A DNA stretch of 64,000 nt. Source: Bog-473 sp963828505. Lineage in GTDB: Bacteria; Actinomycetota; Acidimicrobiia; Acidimicrobiales; RAAP-2. Positions 9,157 through 20,298 of this stretch are shown piece after piece (the first letter of the stretch is position 1; every line of letters starts with the position of its first letter). The stretch spans positions 222,690 through 286,689 of the forward strand of contig CAWHFM010000005.1 of NCBI GenBank assembly GCA_963828505.1, given 5' to 3'. Below the pieces are notes generated by a model. That model was not told the origin of the DNA, did no database searches, and worked only from the letters and a program-made list of their open reading frames with translations. Both the position numbers and the translations under genes were made by a program.

Positions 9157-9263
9157 GGCTCGCGAGGCTATCGGGGGGCGGGCAGGGCGACTCGGGGCGG
9201 CGGCGCCGGGCCGGCGCTGAGTGCCGCACCAGTCCAGCGCGGTGCACCGGACCAGTAGAGTGC

Positions 9264-10584
9264 ATGGGCCGCATTCGCCTCGGGAAGGGACCCATACTGC
9301 ACACGTTCAGCGCCGAGGGCTCGGCCGCCCTGGCTGGCCCCGGGTGGCTCCGTGACCGGCGGGCTGCAGGCTACGAGGCTTTCGCGTCGACCCCGATGCC
9401 GTCCGAGGACGAGGAGGTGTGGCGCTACACGCCCATCGGCCACCTGGCGCTGGAGCGCTTCGAACCGGTCCGTGGCAACGGCTCGATGCACGCCGGGCAG
9501 GACCTCGCGGAGTCGCTGGGCGCCATCATCGGGCCTACCGCGGCGAGCGTGCTGGTCCACAACGGCTGGCCGGTGTCGACGACGAGCACATCGGGGGCCG
9601 GTCTCGCCGTCGGGGCTTCGGGCGACGTCCCGAGTTCCGTCGACATCGTGGGCTCGGTCCTGGAGGGCGGCGACGCGCTGGTGCGTCTCAACGACGCCTA
9701 CGGACCCGACATCGTCGTGGTCGACGTGCCCGTGGGAGTCCGGGTGGAACATCCGGTGCTGGTCGTGCACTGGTGCGACGCCGTGGCCTCCGCCATGTTC
9801 CCCCGCACCTGCGTCGCGCGCGCAGGAGGAGTCGTCGGTGGCCGTGGTCGAAGTGTTCGCCGGCCCGGCGGCCTCCTCGCTCGTCGTGCCGGTGACCGAG
9901 CTGGCGGCGGCGCGGCACGCGTCGCTCTCCTACGTCGCTCTCCAGGTGCTGGGCGAGGACGCATGGTCGGTCGCCCGGCTCGCCGCACGCGGCGGAGAGG
10001 ATGCCGACGTGCGCACCTTCACCATGGGCCTCGGCGCGGCGTACGACAGAGTCCGGGCCGATGTCGCCGTCGACGGCCGCGGCGCGCACAGCAAGATCCT
10101 CTCCGCCTACCTCGGCCGTGGCGAGCAGGTGCACGACGTCCGGACCCTGCAGGACCACCTGGCGCCGAGGACCAACAGCGAGCTGCTGTGCCAAGGCGCG
10201 GTGGCCGACCACTCGCGCTCGGTCTACAGCGGACTCATCCGCGTCCACCGGGGCGCCGTCCGCAGCGACGCCCGCCAGACCAACCACAACCTCGTGCTCG
10301 ACGAGGGGGCCCATGCCGACTCGGTGCCCAACCTCGACATCCTCGAGAACGACGTCAAGTGCTCGCACGCGTCGACGGTCGGACCGGTCGACGAGGACCA
10401 GCGCTACTACCTCGAATCCCGCGGGGTGACACCCGAAGTGGCCGAGGGCCTCATCGTGCGCGGATTCTTCGACGACATCATCGATCGCGGCCCGGTGCCG
10501 GCCGCCACGCCGCTGCTGCGCCGTGAGGTCCACGACCGGTTGGGCACCACCCTGTCGGGCGGGAACCCGGTTGACCATGGCTGA
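9264..10584 (+). CDS. sufD: Fe-S cluster assembly protein SufD, interrupted by a frameshift
   Basis: SufD, the SufB paralogue of the SUF scaffold complex. The first half is read from 9264 to about 9825 (SEDEEVWRYTPI, then FPRTCVA). The remainder continues in the next frame to 10584, with the diagnostic QTNHNLVLDEGAHADS, KCSHASTVG and YYLESRGV blocks. The switch falls in a run of alternating G and C at about 9814-9822 and amounts to one extra base. All conserved blocks are present, so the gene is either intact with a sequencing error or very recently broken. The start is uncertain because the ATG at 9264 lacks a good ribosome binding site. The stop overlaps the Rieske gene start by 8 bases. 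Confidence 0.85.
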
Positions 10585-10894
10585 AACCGTCGTGCTGTGC
10601 CGGACGGACGACCTCGCCCCGGGGGAGGCCAGGCGCTTCGACGTCGGCGGTTACCGGATCGCGCTCGTGCGCATCGGGGACGGGTTCCATGCCGTGGGCG
10701 ACGAGTGCAGCCACGAGGACTACTCGCTCTCCGAGGGTGAGGTCTGGGCCGAGGACTGCCAAATAGAGTGCCCGCGCCACGGCAGCACGTTCGACCTCGT
10801 CACCGGCGAGCCGTGCTCCATGCCGGCGACGCAGCCGATCCCCGTCTACGGCCTCGAGGTCTCCGACGGGAAGGTCTCCGTGGTGCTGCCGTGA
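10577..10894 (+). CDS. Rieske 2Fe-2S ferredoxin of the suf operon
   Basis: A 105-residue soluble Rieske protein. The two cluster-binding motifs are C44-x-H46 (CSH) and C65-x2-H68 (CPRH), the complete ligand set. There is no membrane anchor, so it resembles non-haem iron oxygenase ferredoxins. Rieske proteins of this type are commonly encoded between sufD and sufC in actinobacterial suf operons, where they are presumed to take part in electron supply. The ATG lies inside the end of sufD (8-base overlap) and its stop overlaps the GTG start of sufC1, so translation is probably coupled. Confidence 0.92.
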   Translation: MAETVVLCRTDDLAPGEARRFDVGGYRIALVRIGDGFHAVGDECSHEDYSLSEGEVWAEDCQIECPRHGSTFDLVTGEPCSMPATQPIPVYGLEVSDGKVSVVLP

Positions 10895-11637
10895 GCGCGG
10901 AGCGGAACGAACACGTCTTCGAGGTGACGGGACTGCACGCGTCGGCCGGCGGCCGCGAGGTGCTGCACGGCGTCGACCTGCGGGTGCGCAGTGGCGAGGT
11001 CCACGTCATCATGGGTCCCAACGGCTCGGGGAAGAGCACCCTGGCCCACGCGCTGATGGGCCGGCCCGGTACCGAGGTGACCGCGGGGAGTATCACGCTC
11101 GACGGGAAGGAGCTCCGCGGCCGGCCCGCCTGGGAGCGCGCTCGCGCCGGCCTGTTCCTCGCCCTTCAACACCCGCTCGAGGTGCCAGGCGTCGGCCTGG
11201 ACTCGCTCCTCGCCGCCGCGACCGGAAGCGACACCGGCGCCGAGCTGGCGGCGCGCATGGCCGTCGAGGCCAAGGCGATCGGCCTCGACGAGCAGCTGCT
11301 GCACCGCCCGGTCAACGTCGACCTCTCGGGCGGCGAGAAGAAGCGGACCGAGATGGTGCAGCTCGGCATCCTGCGCCCGTCGATCTGCGTCCTCGACGAG
11401 ATCGACTCCGGCCTCGACGTCGACGCGCTGGGCGAGGTGGCACGCCGGCTGCAGTGGGCGACCACGGAGTGGGGAGTCGGCATCCTCGCCATCACGCACT
11501 TCAACCGCTTCCTGGTGGAGCTCGAGGCCGACCTGGTGCACGTCATGGTCGGCGGCCGCATCGTCGCCACCGGCGACGCCGCGCTGGCGCTCGAGCTCGA
11601 GACGACGGGCTACGCCGGCTACCAGACCGCATCCTGA
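10891..11637 (+). CDS. sufC: SufC ATPase, first copy
   Basis: A 248-residue ABC-type ATPase that drives SufB-SufD conformational change during cluster assembly. Walker A is GPNGSGKST at residues 42-50, the signature LSGGEKKR near 149-156, and Walker B VLDEIDSGLD just after. The Ser-Gly-Leu-Asp following Walker B and the LSGGEKKR variant are typical of SufC rather than transporters. The GTG at 10891 overlaps the Rieske stop (GTGA) and was chosen over an in-frame upstream ATG for that reason. A second, clearly different SufC is encoded at 14831-15586 on the other strand. Which of the two partners SufB-SufD is not certain, but operon position favours this one. Confidence 0.93.
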   Translation: MSAERNEHVFEVTGLHASAGGREVLHGVDLRVRSGEVHVIMGPNGSGKSTLAHALMGRPGTEVTAGSITLDGKELRGRPAWERARAGLFLALQHPLEVPGVGLDSLLAAATGSDTGAELAARMAVEAKAIGLDEQLLHRPVNVDLSGGEKKRTEMVQLGILRPSICVLDEIDSGLDVDALGEVARRLQWATTEWGVGILAITHFNRFLVELEADLVHVMVGGRIVATGDAALALELETTGYAGYQTAS

Positions 11638-11688
11638 GCGCGCGCTGCGTGCCACGGAATCGGCGGCGGCCCTTGGTACCGTTGGCCC

Positions 11689-13056
11689 ATGGCGAACGGT
11701 CGTCCTACGGGCGACGGCTCGGGCCGCTCCCCTCGCGGACGCGGTGACAGGGTCGCCAACCAGGAAGGATTGTCGGCGCTGGGCCGCGAGATGCGGGGCG
11801 GGGCGGACACCGGTCGCGTCGCGAACGAATCGGGGTTGCGCGCGCTCGGGACACGCATCGACCGGAGCAGTTCGCGGCGCCGCCGGAGCGGCCGAGCGCG
11901 CTGGAGCCTGGGCAAGAAGGTGGGCGTGGTGCTCGCCGCCATGCTCGTGCTCGCGGTGGCCGTGGCCGGCGGCAGCTACGGCTACCTGCGGTACCGATTC
12001 GACCAGATCAACAAGATCCACGTAGCCGACGAGGTGGCTGTCCAGAGCGGCCAGCCCTTCACCATCCTCGTGATCGGGTCGGACAGCCGGGTCGGGGACA
12101 CCGGCGCGCAGGCTCAGGCGTTCGGCTCCGCCTCGGAGGTCACGGGCCAGCGCAGCGACGTCGTGCAGCTGTGGCGGGTGTCGCCCTCGACCAAGCAGAT
12201 CCAGATCGTGTCCATCCCGCGTGACACCGTGGTCACCATGCTCCCACCCGACTCGGAGCAGTTCGGGACCTACAACCGCATCAACTCGTCGTACAACTCC
12301 GGAGCCAACCAGCTGGTCAAGACGATCACCGCCAACTTCGGCATCCCCATCAACCACGTGGTCCAAGTCGACTTCTCCGGGTTCGAGGACGCGGTGAACG
12401 CCCTGGGTGGGATCTATCTCAATTTCAGTTACCCGGCGAAGGATTCGTATTCGGGCCTCGACATCACGACACCCGGGTGCCAGCTCCTGCAGGGCTTCCA
12501 GGCGTTGGCGGTGGCGCGGGCGCGGCACTACGAGTACTACGCCAACGGGTACTGGCAGTACGACCCGACCAGCGACTTCGGACGCATCGAGCGCCAGGAC
12601 ACGTTCATCCGCGCCCTGATGGACTCGGCCAAGTCCAAGGTGAACCCCCTGACCGTGAACGCCTTCATCGGCTCCATCCACGAAGGCGTCTCCATCGACG
12701 ACGGCTTCAGTTTCAACCAGCTGATCGGCCTGGCGCTGACGTACCACTCGTTCAACCCCGCGGACCTGCAGGCCCAGACGCTCCCGACCGTGCCGTCGAA
12801 CGCGTTCGGCGGATTGGGCGACGTGCTCACGGTCGACCAGCCGGCGGCGCAGCAGCTCCTGGTCAACGTCTTCGGTTCGAGCTTGGTCACGCCCACCAAC
12901 CCACCTCCGGACGTGAACGGGGTGCCGCAACCTCCGCCCGCCGTCACGCCGACGACGAGCGCCAGCGCGCAGCCGGCGGCCGGCGCGTCCGATCCGGCGA
13001 CGACGACCACGACGACCGCGCCGCCCTACAACCCGACCGTCTGCACGCCCGCTTGA
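11689..13056 (+). CDS. LytR-CpsA-Psr (LCP) family protein
   Basis: A 455-residue envelope protein. A basic cytosolic N-terminus of about 75 residues precedes one membrane helix (about 78-100, VVLAAMLVLAVAVAGG). The extracytoplasmic LCP domain carries the family's conserved GSDSR, IVSIPRDT and RIN blocks and a later RARH motif, which bind polyprenyl pyrophosphate. A Pro/Thr-rich tail ends the protein. LCP enzymes attach glycopolymers to peptidoglycan (arabinogalactan or teichoic-type polymers). It starts 51 bases after sufC1 but has no functional link to it. The glycan island at 35-55 kb could supply substrates, which is speculative. Confidence 0.9.
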   Translation: MANGRPTGDGSGRSPRGRGDRVANQEGLSALGREMRGGADTGRVANESGLRALGTRIDRSSSRRRRSGRARWSLGKKVGVVLAAMLVLAVAVAGGSYGYLRYRFDQINKIHVADEVAVQSGQPFTILVIGSDSRVGDTGAQAQAFGSASEVTGQRSDVVQLWRVSPSTKQIQIVSIPRDTVVTMLPPDSEQFGTYNRINSSYNSGANQLVKTITANFGIPINHVVQVDFSGFEDAVNALGGIYLNFSYPAKDSYSGLDITTPGCQLLQGFQALAVARARHYEYYANGYWQYDPTSDFGRIERQDTFIRALMDSAKSKVNPLTVNAFIGSIHEGVSIDDGFSFNQLIGLALTYHSFNPADLQAQTLPTVPSNAFGGLGDVLTVDQPAAQQLLVNVFGSSLVTPTNPPPDVNGVPQPPPAVTPTTSASAQPAAGASDPATTTTTTAPPYNPTVCTPA

Positions 13057-13074
13057 GCCGACGCCCGCCTTGCG

Positions 13075-13571
13075 TCAGGAGGCGACGGCGGCCACCTCGT
13101 CGAGCCCCTGAGCCAGCGCGTTCCAGCTCAGCGTGGCGCACTTGATGCGCACCGGGAATTTCACCACGCCCTGGAGGGCAGCCAGCTCGCCCAACTGGCT
13201 CAGGTCGATCTCCTCGGGCTCGGCGTCCACGACCTCGTCGTCGATGTCGTGATCGCCGAGCGATGCCTCGTGGATCGACATCATGCCTTTGAACGTGCTG
13301 ATGAGCTTTCGGACCTCGTCGAGGCCCTTGCCCTTCACCGCGGCCGACATGAGAGACGCGGAGGACTGGCTGATGGAGCAGCCCGAGCCCCCGATCTTGA
13401 GGTCGGCCAGCGTGCCGTCCTCGACCAGCAGGCTGACGACGACCTCGTCGCCGCACAAGGGGTTGAAGCCCTCCACGCGATGGGCGGGGGGGGACTCGAG
13501 CTCGCCGCGGTTGCGGGGCGAGCGGTAGTGGTCGAGGATGATCTCGCGGTACAGCTCTTCGAGGTCGGCCA

Positions 13572-13572
<1 letters not shown>
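13075..13572 (-). CDS. sufU: SufU Fe-S cluster assembly / zinc-dependent sulfurtransferase
   Basis: A 165-residue SufU. The three conserved Cys are in NPLCGDEV, GSGCSIS and IKCATLSW, and the first is followed by Asp, giving the Cys-Asp-Cys-Cys zinc site of SufU. SufU accepts persulfide sulfur from SufS. It starts one base inside the sufS stop, so sufC2-sufS-sufU form a tightly coupled leftward unit. The length is slightly above B. subtilis SufU, as usual for actinobacteria. It converges on the LCP gene. Confidence 0.93.
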
Positions 13573-15586
<2,014 letters not shown>

Positions 15587-15638
15587 AAGCTTACCGTTTT
15601 AGTCGGGTTTCCCGTTCCGCGTCCGGCCGGCACAAGCC

Positions 15639-16256
15639 TTACCAGCCTCGGTCGACCCAATCCTGGAGGTGGGGCGATTCCTCGCCGACCGTGGTGGACG
15701 TGCCGTGGCCGGGCAGGACGAGGGTGTCGGTCGGGAACGCGGCGAAGATCCGGCGGTCGATGGAGGTGATGATGGTGTCGAAGTCGCCGCCCTCGAACGA
15801 GGTGTTGCCCGGGCCTCCCGGGAACAGCGTGTCGCCCGAGAACAACAGGTTGGTGCCCTCGACGGCGAAGCAGATTGAGCCCGGGGTGTGACCGGGTGTG
15901 GCCAGGGTGCGGATGCGCACGTCGCCGACCTCCAGCGTCTCGTCGTCGTCGAGGATGAGGTCGTAGCTGGGCAGCATGCCCGCGTCGGCGCTGGTCACGG
16001 CCACCGAAATGCCGGCATCGCGAACTGCGGGGACGGCCTGGATGTGGTCCCAGTGCCCATGGGTCTCCACGACCTGGTTCACGCCCAGGTCCCGGCAGAT
16101 GGGGAGCAGGGCCTCGTGCTCGTTCGCCGCGTCGATGAGCATGGCCTCGCCCGACCTCTTGCAACGCAGGATGTAGACGTTGTTGTCCATCGGGCCCACC
16201 ACGATCTGGTGAACCTCAGCCCGGGCGTCGCTCCAGATCTCCTCGAGCTGTCCCAT
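15639..16256 (-). CDS. MBL-fold hydrolase, glyoxalase II-like
   Basis: A 205-residue metallo-beta-lactamase-fold protein. The metal motif is THGHWDHI; further ligands are the His in TPGHTPGS, the Asp in FSGDTLF and the His in LPGHG, a full binuclear site. Sequence and length fit the glyoxalase II-like subgroup that includes hydroxyacylglutathione and mycothiol-conjugate hydrolases; the substrate is not determined. The ATG at 16256 is preceded by a strong AAGGAGGAG, which decides the start against a longer in-frame extension to 16547. Confidence 0.85.
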   Translation of the reverse strand: MGQLEEIWSDARAEVHQIVVGPMDNNVYILRCKRSGEAMLIDAANEHEALLPICRDLGVNQVVETHGHWDHIQAVPAVRDAGISVAVTSADAGMLPSYDLILDDDETLEVGDVRIRTLATPGHTPGSICFAVEGTNLLFSGDTLFPGGPGNTSFEGGDFDTIITSIDRRIFAAFPTDTLVLPGHGTSTTVGEESPHLQDWVDRGW

Positions 16257-16443
16257 TGATCTCCTCCTTGGTCTCCTCGACCGTCGTCGACATGGTGCGT
16301 GCCGACCCGCCAGCGCGTCACCCCAGCGTGGCACAGCGCCAGACCCGTTGGTGACGGACGTCCCGGGTCTGGTAGACACGGCCGAGCAAGCAAACGGAAC
16401 CGCCGGCGGGGCTGCCGGGGGATGTAGGCAGAGGAGCCCGCGC

Positions 16444-17559
16444 ATGAATTTCGCCTTCAGTGAGGAGCAAGAGGAGCTTCGCGCCTCAGTCCGGCGGTTC
16501 CTGGCCGAGAAGTCGCCCGAGACCGAGGTCCGGCGTCTGATGGACACGACCGAGGGTTACGACCCGGCTGTGTGGAGCCAGATGGCCGACCAGCTCGGCC
16601 TCCAGTCGCTGACCATCCCCGAGGAGTTCGGGGGTTCCGGATTCACGTACGTGGAGTTGACGGTCGTGCTCGAGGAGATGGGCGCCGCACTGCTGTGCGC
16701 ACCGTTCTTCTCCACCGTCGCGCTGGCCGCCAACGCGTTGCTCACCTCGGGCGACGACGACGCCAAGAAATCGTTGCTGCCCGGGCTGGCGTCGGGCGAG
16801 ACCATCGCCACCCTCGCCATCACCGAGGACAACGGCAAGTGGGATTTCAGCGGCATCGAGTGCGCGGCGACACAGAAGGGCGACGGCTGGGTGCTCGACG
16901 GCCACAAGATGTTCGTCATCGACGGCCACGTCGCCGACCTGATCGTGGTGGCGGCGCGCACGGCCAAGGGGGTGTCGCTCTTCGCCGTGCCCGGTGACGC
17001 GGCCGGCCTGACCCGGACGCCTTTGCCGACCATGGACCAGACTCGCAAGCAGGCGAGGCTGGAGTTCGCCGGCACACCTGCTTCGCTCATCGGTACCGAC
17101 GGGGGCGCTGAGCCGGGGCTGACCAAGACCCTCGACCTGGCTGCGGTGGCGTTGGCCGCCGAGCAGGTAGGTGGAGCCCAGCGCGTGCTCGACGCGTCGG
17201 TCGAGTACGCGAAGACCCGGATCCAATTCGGCCGCCCGATCGGCAGCTTCCAGGCCATCAAGCACAAGTGCGCGGACATGCTGCTCGAGGTCGAGTCGGC
17301 CAAGTCGGCCGCCTACTACGCGGCCTGGGCTGCGGCGGAGGACTCCGACGAGCTGCCCGTCGTGGCCAGCCTGGCCAAGTCGTATTGCTCCGAGGCCTAC
17401 TTCCACGCCGCGGCCGAGAACATCCAGATCCACGGCGGCATCGGGTTCACCTGGGAGCACCCGGCCCACCTCTACTTCAAGCGGGCGAAATCGTCCGAGC
17501 TCCTCCTCGGTGACCCCTCGTACCATCGGGAGCTCCTGGCGCAGCGCATCGGGATCTGA
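16444..17559 (+). CDS. acyl-CoA dehydrogenase
   Basis: A 371-residue FAD-dependent acyl-CoA dehydrogenase. The N-terminal MNFAFSEEQEELR is standard. The middle domain holds the flavin-binding ATLAITED block, and the C-terminal domain ends with the QIHGGIGFTWEHPAHLYFKR motif. That ending is common in actinobacterial FadE proteins acting on branched, steroid or other unusual acyl-CoAs, so the chain-length specificity is open. The ATG at 16444 matches the family N-terminus. It is followed after one base by an alpha/beta hydrolase gene, suggesting an operon. Confidence 0.92.
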   Translation: MNFAFSEEQEELRASVRRFLAEKSPETEVRRLMDTTEGYDPAVWSQMADQLGLQSLTIPEEFGGSGFTYVELTVVLEEMGAALLCAPFFSTVALAANALLTSGDDDAKKSLLPGLASGETIATLAITEDNGKWDFSGIECAATQKGDGWVLDGHKMFVIDGHVADLIVVAARTAKGVSLFAVPGDAAGLTRTPLPTMDQTRKQARLEFAGTPASLIGTDGGAEPGLTKTLDLAAVALAAEQVGGAQRVLDASVEYAKTRIQFGRPIGSFQAIKHKCADMLLEVESAKSAAYYAAWAAAEDSDELPVVASLAKSYCSEAYFHAAAENIQIHGGIGFTWEHPAHLYFKRAKSSELLLGDPSYHRELLAQRIGI

Positions 17560-17560
17560 G

Positions 17561-18310
17561 GTGGCGGGGCCATTCCGGCTCCGGCCTGGCCCGGCGGGCG
17601 ACCTGGCCACCTACGCCAGCGCGTCGGGTCCCAGCGCTTCTGTGCGGGGCCACGTCGTCCTGTGCCACGACTTGCCGCGGCCGATGGGCGCAGGCGCCGA
17701 TGTGGCCGTCACCTACCCCGCGCTGGCCGACCGCCTGCACCGTGAGTCGGGCTGGCGGGTCGTCGCGGCCGCCCTCCGCGGGGCCCGCGACTCTGCGGGT
17801 GACTTCTCACCGCTCGGCTGGCTCGACGACTTGGCCTTCGTAGCGGAGGCCGAGGTTCCGGATTCCTCGCCGCGTGTCGTCGTCGGCTTCGGCTTCGGCG
17901 GGGTGCTCGCCCTGCACCTGGCGGCCCGCGACGAGCGGGTGGCCGGGGTCGCTTGCCTAGGCACCCCGGCCGACCTGACGCTCCTGGCCGCCGACCCGGA
18001 CGCGCTCCTCGAACGCTGTGTCCTGAGCGGCGTGGTCTCGACGCCGGGCTTCCCGCCATCGACCGAGGCCTGGGCGAAGGAGCTCTCGCTCTTCGATCCC
18101 GCGGCGGACGCCGCTGCGCTGAAGGGCCGGTCGCTCCTCGTCGTCCACGGGACCGACGACCCTGACGTGCCCCTGTCCGACGCGCGCGCACTTTCGTCGG
18201 CGGCCACCGGGCCGTCCGAGCTCCACGTCGTCCACGGCGCGGGGCACTGGCTGCGCGCCGACCCGAGGGTGATCGCCCTGCTGCTGGGCTGGCTCGAGCG
18301 GCTGCACTGA
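17561..18310 (+). CDS. alpha/beta hydrolase fold protein
   Basis: A 249-residue protein with the alpha/beta hydrolase layout: an HVVLCHD strand-loop, VVGFGFGGVLALHLA in place of the nucleophile elbow, VVHGTDDPDVP (acid region) and HGAGHWL (histidine). The elbow GFGFGG has Phe where Ser is usual, so the classical nucleophile appears to be missing. The protein may be catalytically inactive or use another residue. The GTG start is one base after the acyl-CoA dehydrogenase stop, which implies co-expression. A role in acyl-CoA metabolism is guessed from context only. Confidence 0.7.
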   Translation: MAGPFRLRPGPAGDLATYASASGPSASVRGHVVLCHDLPRPMGAGADVAVTYPALADRLHRESGWRVVAAALRGARDSAGDFSPLGWLDDLAFVAEAEVPDSSPRVVVGFGFGGVLALHLAARDERVAGVACLGTPADLTLLAADPDALLERCVLSGVVSTPGFPPSTEAWAKELSLFDPAADAAALKGRSLLVVHGTDDPDVPLSDARALSSAATGPSELHVVHGAGHWLRADPRVIALLLGWLERLH

Positions 18311-18503
18311 CGGCACCTGCCCCACCGCGTCGGCCAGGGTGGCGTCGAATCGACGACTTCGTCGACAAACCCGAGTGACATCGGACAAGGACCCGCCGCG
18401 GAGGAGGGCACAGAGGTCCGGGGCGCGGGGAGCGCACTGACCGCGGACGCCTGCGCCGCGCCGAGGTCGAGTCTTTCAGGTCGAAGTAGTCAGCATCACG
18501 CTG

Positions 18504-18737
18504 ATGACCACCGAGCGAGTCGACGTCGACGACGTCGTCACGACGATTTCGGACCGGTTTCCGTACCCGACCAGTGTCTTGTTGTTCAACCGGCCCGAGT
18601 ACGCGCGGCTCACCCTCGAATCCTTGCCGGGGCAGACGTTGCCGGTCGTCTCAGAACGCGTGACGCTGTCGATTGACGGCTACGCCGGGTCGAAGGACGA
18701 AACCGCGCCAGACCTCTGTCCGACGCCATTTCGGTAG
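18504..18737 (+). pseudogene. glycosyltransferase N-terminal fragment
   Basis: A 77-codon frame whose first 60 residues look like the start of a family 2-type glycosyltransferase: SVLLFNRPEYARLTLESL is the nucleotide-sugar strand and helix, and RVTLSIDGY the following strand. It then ends after a few unrelated residues, so at least three quarters of a normal enzyme is missing. I could not find the remainder in the following 100 bases in any frame. It is probably a relic of an earlier insertion or deletion; a short unrelated protein cannot be fully excluded. Confidence 0.5.
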
Positions 18738-18828
18738 GTTGGCCGTCACCACCGCCCGTGCCTATGGCCGTTATATCGGGAAAGAAGGTGAGCATTTTAT
18801 GCCCACCAGCAACACCGACCTGGGCAGC

Positions 18829-19646
18829 TCAAGTCAGGACAGACTGCGGTCCGCCTAAGCTCACCCACCAGGTGCCGTACGAGTCGTCGTAGCCGGGGCA
18901 GATCCAGGCGCCCGGCTTGGCCGCGCTGCTGATCGTCGTCCCGGTGTGGCCGACCTTGCCGGCGAAGATGCAGCCGCCGGTTCCGTCTTCCCCGGCGGTC
19001 ATGTCCATGGCCAGGCCCTTACCAGCCTGAAGCCAGGTGCCCCCGTCGGCGTCGTCGTCGGTCGTCCAGACGTTGCCCGCCTCGTACGTGATCGTCCCGA
19101 GGTTGGAACCGCCGATGAACCAGTTGTACGTCCCCAGAACGAGGGAGGTGAGTGGCGACACGGCGGCACCCGCGGACCGAGCGAACGGGTTGCCGTGCGA
19201 GGCGGCCGCTGGGGCGCCTCCGGCCGGGACCGCCGACCATGTGCCAGTCGCTCCCGAGATGGAGCAGTCGAACTTCCCCCCGTCGACCGACGTGCCGCCG
19301 GCGCCGACCTTGGCCGCGAAGAGGCACCCGAAGCCGCCGTCGGATCCGCCGGTCGTGTCCATCGTGAACGCCTTCCCGCCCTGGACCCATTCGCCCGTGT
19401 CGCCGTCGAAGGAGCTCGACCAGGTGTTGCTCGACGCGAACGTGATGGTGCCGGCGAGGCTGCCGTTGACGACCCAGTCGTACATTCCCGGGACGAGGGT
19501 GTGAGCGGGTTGAAGCGCAGGTCCCGCATGCCGGAACGCGCTCGGTGCGCCCGCGCCAGCTACGCCGGCACCGAGGCCGACGGCACCGGCCAGGCACAGC
19601 GCGGCCCCCCGGCCGCCATCGCCGACCATTTCTTCAGACCGGCCAC
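18829..19646 (-). CDS. secreted protein with two internal repeats (signal-peptide frameshift)
   Basis: A secreted protein of unknown family built from two copies of a domain of about 90 residues (about residues 45-133 and 163-255, counted from the ATG at 19629). Each repeat contains a Leu-Val-x-Gly-x-Tyr-x-Trp start, a GTIT strand, a Trp, a Gly-Lys/Asp-rich loop and two cysteines (102 and 122; 220 and 244). The best start is the GTG at 19646, preceded by AGGAGG. From there the n-region VAGLKKWSAM runs into a perfect hydrophobic signal core only if one base is added to the run of six C (plus strand) at 19605-19610. Without it the only available start is the ATG at 19629. Confidence 0.65.
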
Positions 19647-20298
19647 GCTCAGCCTCCTATTCGGTACGGCGTTGAGCAGCTGAACCAAGCACCGCCTACC
19701 GCCGTTGCTTGTATTGTCTCGGCCACTGTTGCGACCCGTGGCAAACGGCGCTTGCGGAAATGCCGGGCGGCACGACATCGAGCGGGACCGTGGCGCCCGA
19801 TCGCGCTTGGGTGGTCGGCACTGGGGCCATGCCTCCGGACCGTTCAAAGGACTCTCGGTCGGCGAGCAGCACGTGCGATCGCCGTACTCCTCACGGGTGC
19901 GGCCTGGAAGATTCGAACCGGAACCGTCGGATGAACGACACGTCTGGCCACGTTGACGTGCAAGGAGCTCGGCCTCGTGGCGGGTGGCCGCCACCGAAGC
20001 CGGCGCAGAACGACCGTATCGGCTCGAATCTGCTGCCGTCGCGCGCTTGGTCGATTCAGCTCTCGGGGCCGTTGTGCACCACCGGGTTGGACCCGCGAAT
20101 CGGAGCCAGCGTGCCTTCGGAGTTTCGCGTCACGCGGTGCTCTGGACGATCGGGCTCGAGTCGAACTCGTGTCGAGAGCATCGCTGAAGGCATGCTGCGA
20201 ATTGGCTCACCGATGAACCAATTCGCAGTAGCTCGACCCTCATGCAACGCCGAGAACCTCGGCCGGAGACACCCCGGCCATGGCCGAAGAACCCGTCC
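19647..20298. other. 652-base region without a recognised gene
   Basis: No frame here resembles a known protein and no tRNA could be folded. A sequence like an inverted T-loop (GATTCGAACC near 19913) is present, but its flanks do not pair as a tRNA arm. The stretch includes one clean inverted repeat at 20195-20228, listed separately. It separates the secreted-protein gene (leftward, starting at 19646) from the 3' end of thiE and so must hold the promoter of the former. Confidence 0.5.
20195..20228. repeat. 11-bp inverted repeat with 12-base loop
   Basis: CTGCGAATTGG at 20195-20205 is the exact reverse complement of CCAATTCGCAG at 20218-20228. The 12-base loop is CTCACCGATGAA. No T-run follows on either strand, so it is not a typical intrinsic terminator. 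It lies 71 bases past the stop of the leftward thiE gene and could act as an RNA stability hairpin for that transcript or as a protein-binding palindrome. Confidence 0.6.

Noticed and set aside
10846..12930. 694-codon open frame on the minus strand opposite sufC1 and the LCP gene
   Set aside because: Composition is rich in Arg, Gly, His and Val without any domain, and it runs antisense to two clear genes; GC-rich third positions keep antisense frames open.
19900..19985. tRNA-like GATTCGAACC sequence suggesting a minus-strand tRNA
   Set aside because: The bases flanking the T-loop-like sequence do not form a five-base-pair T-stem, and no acceptor, D or anticodon arms can be placed.
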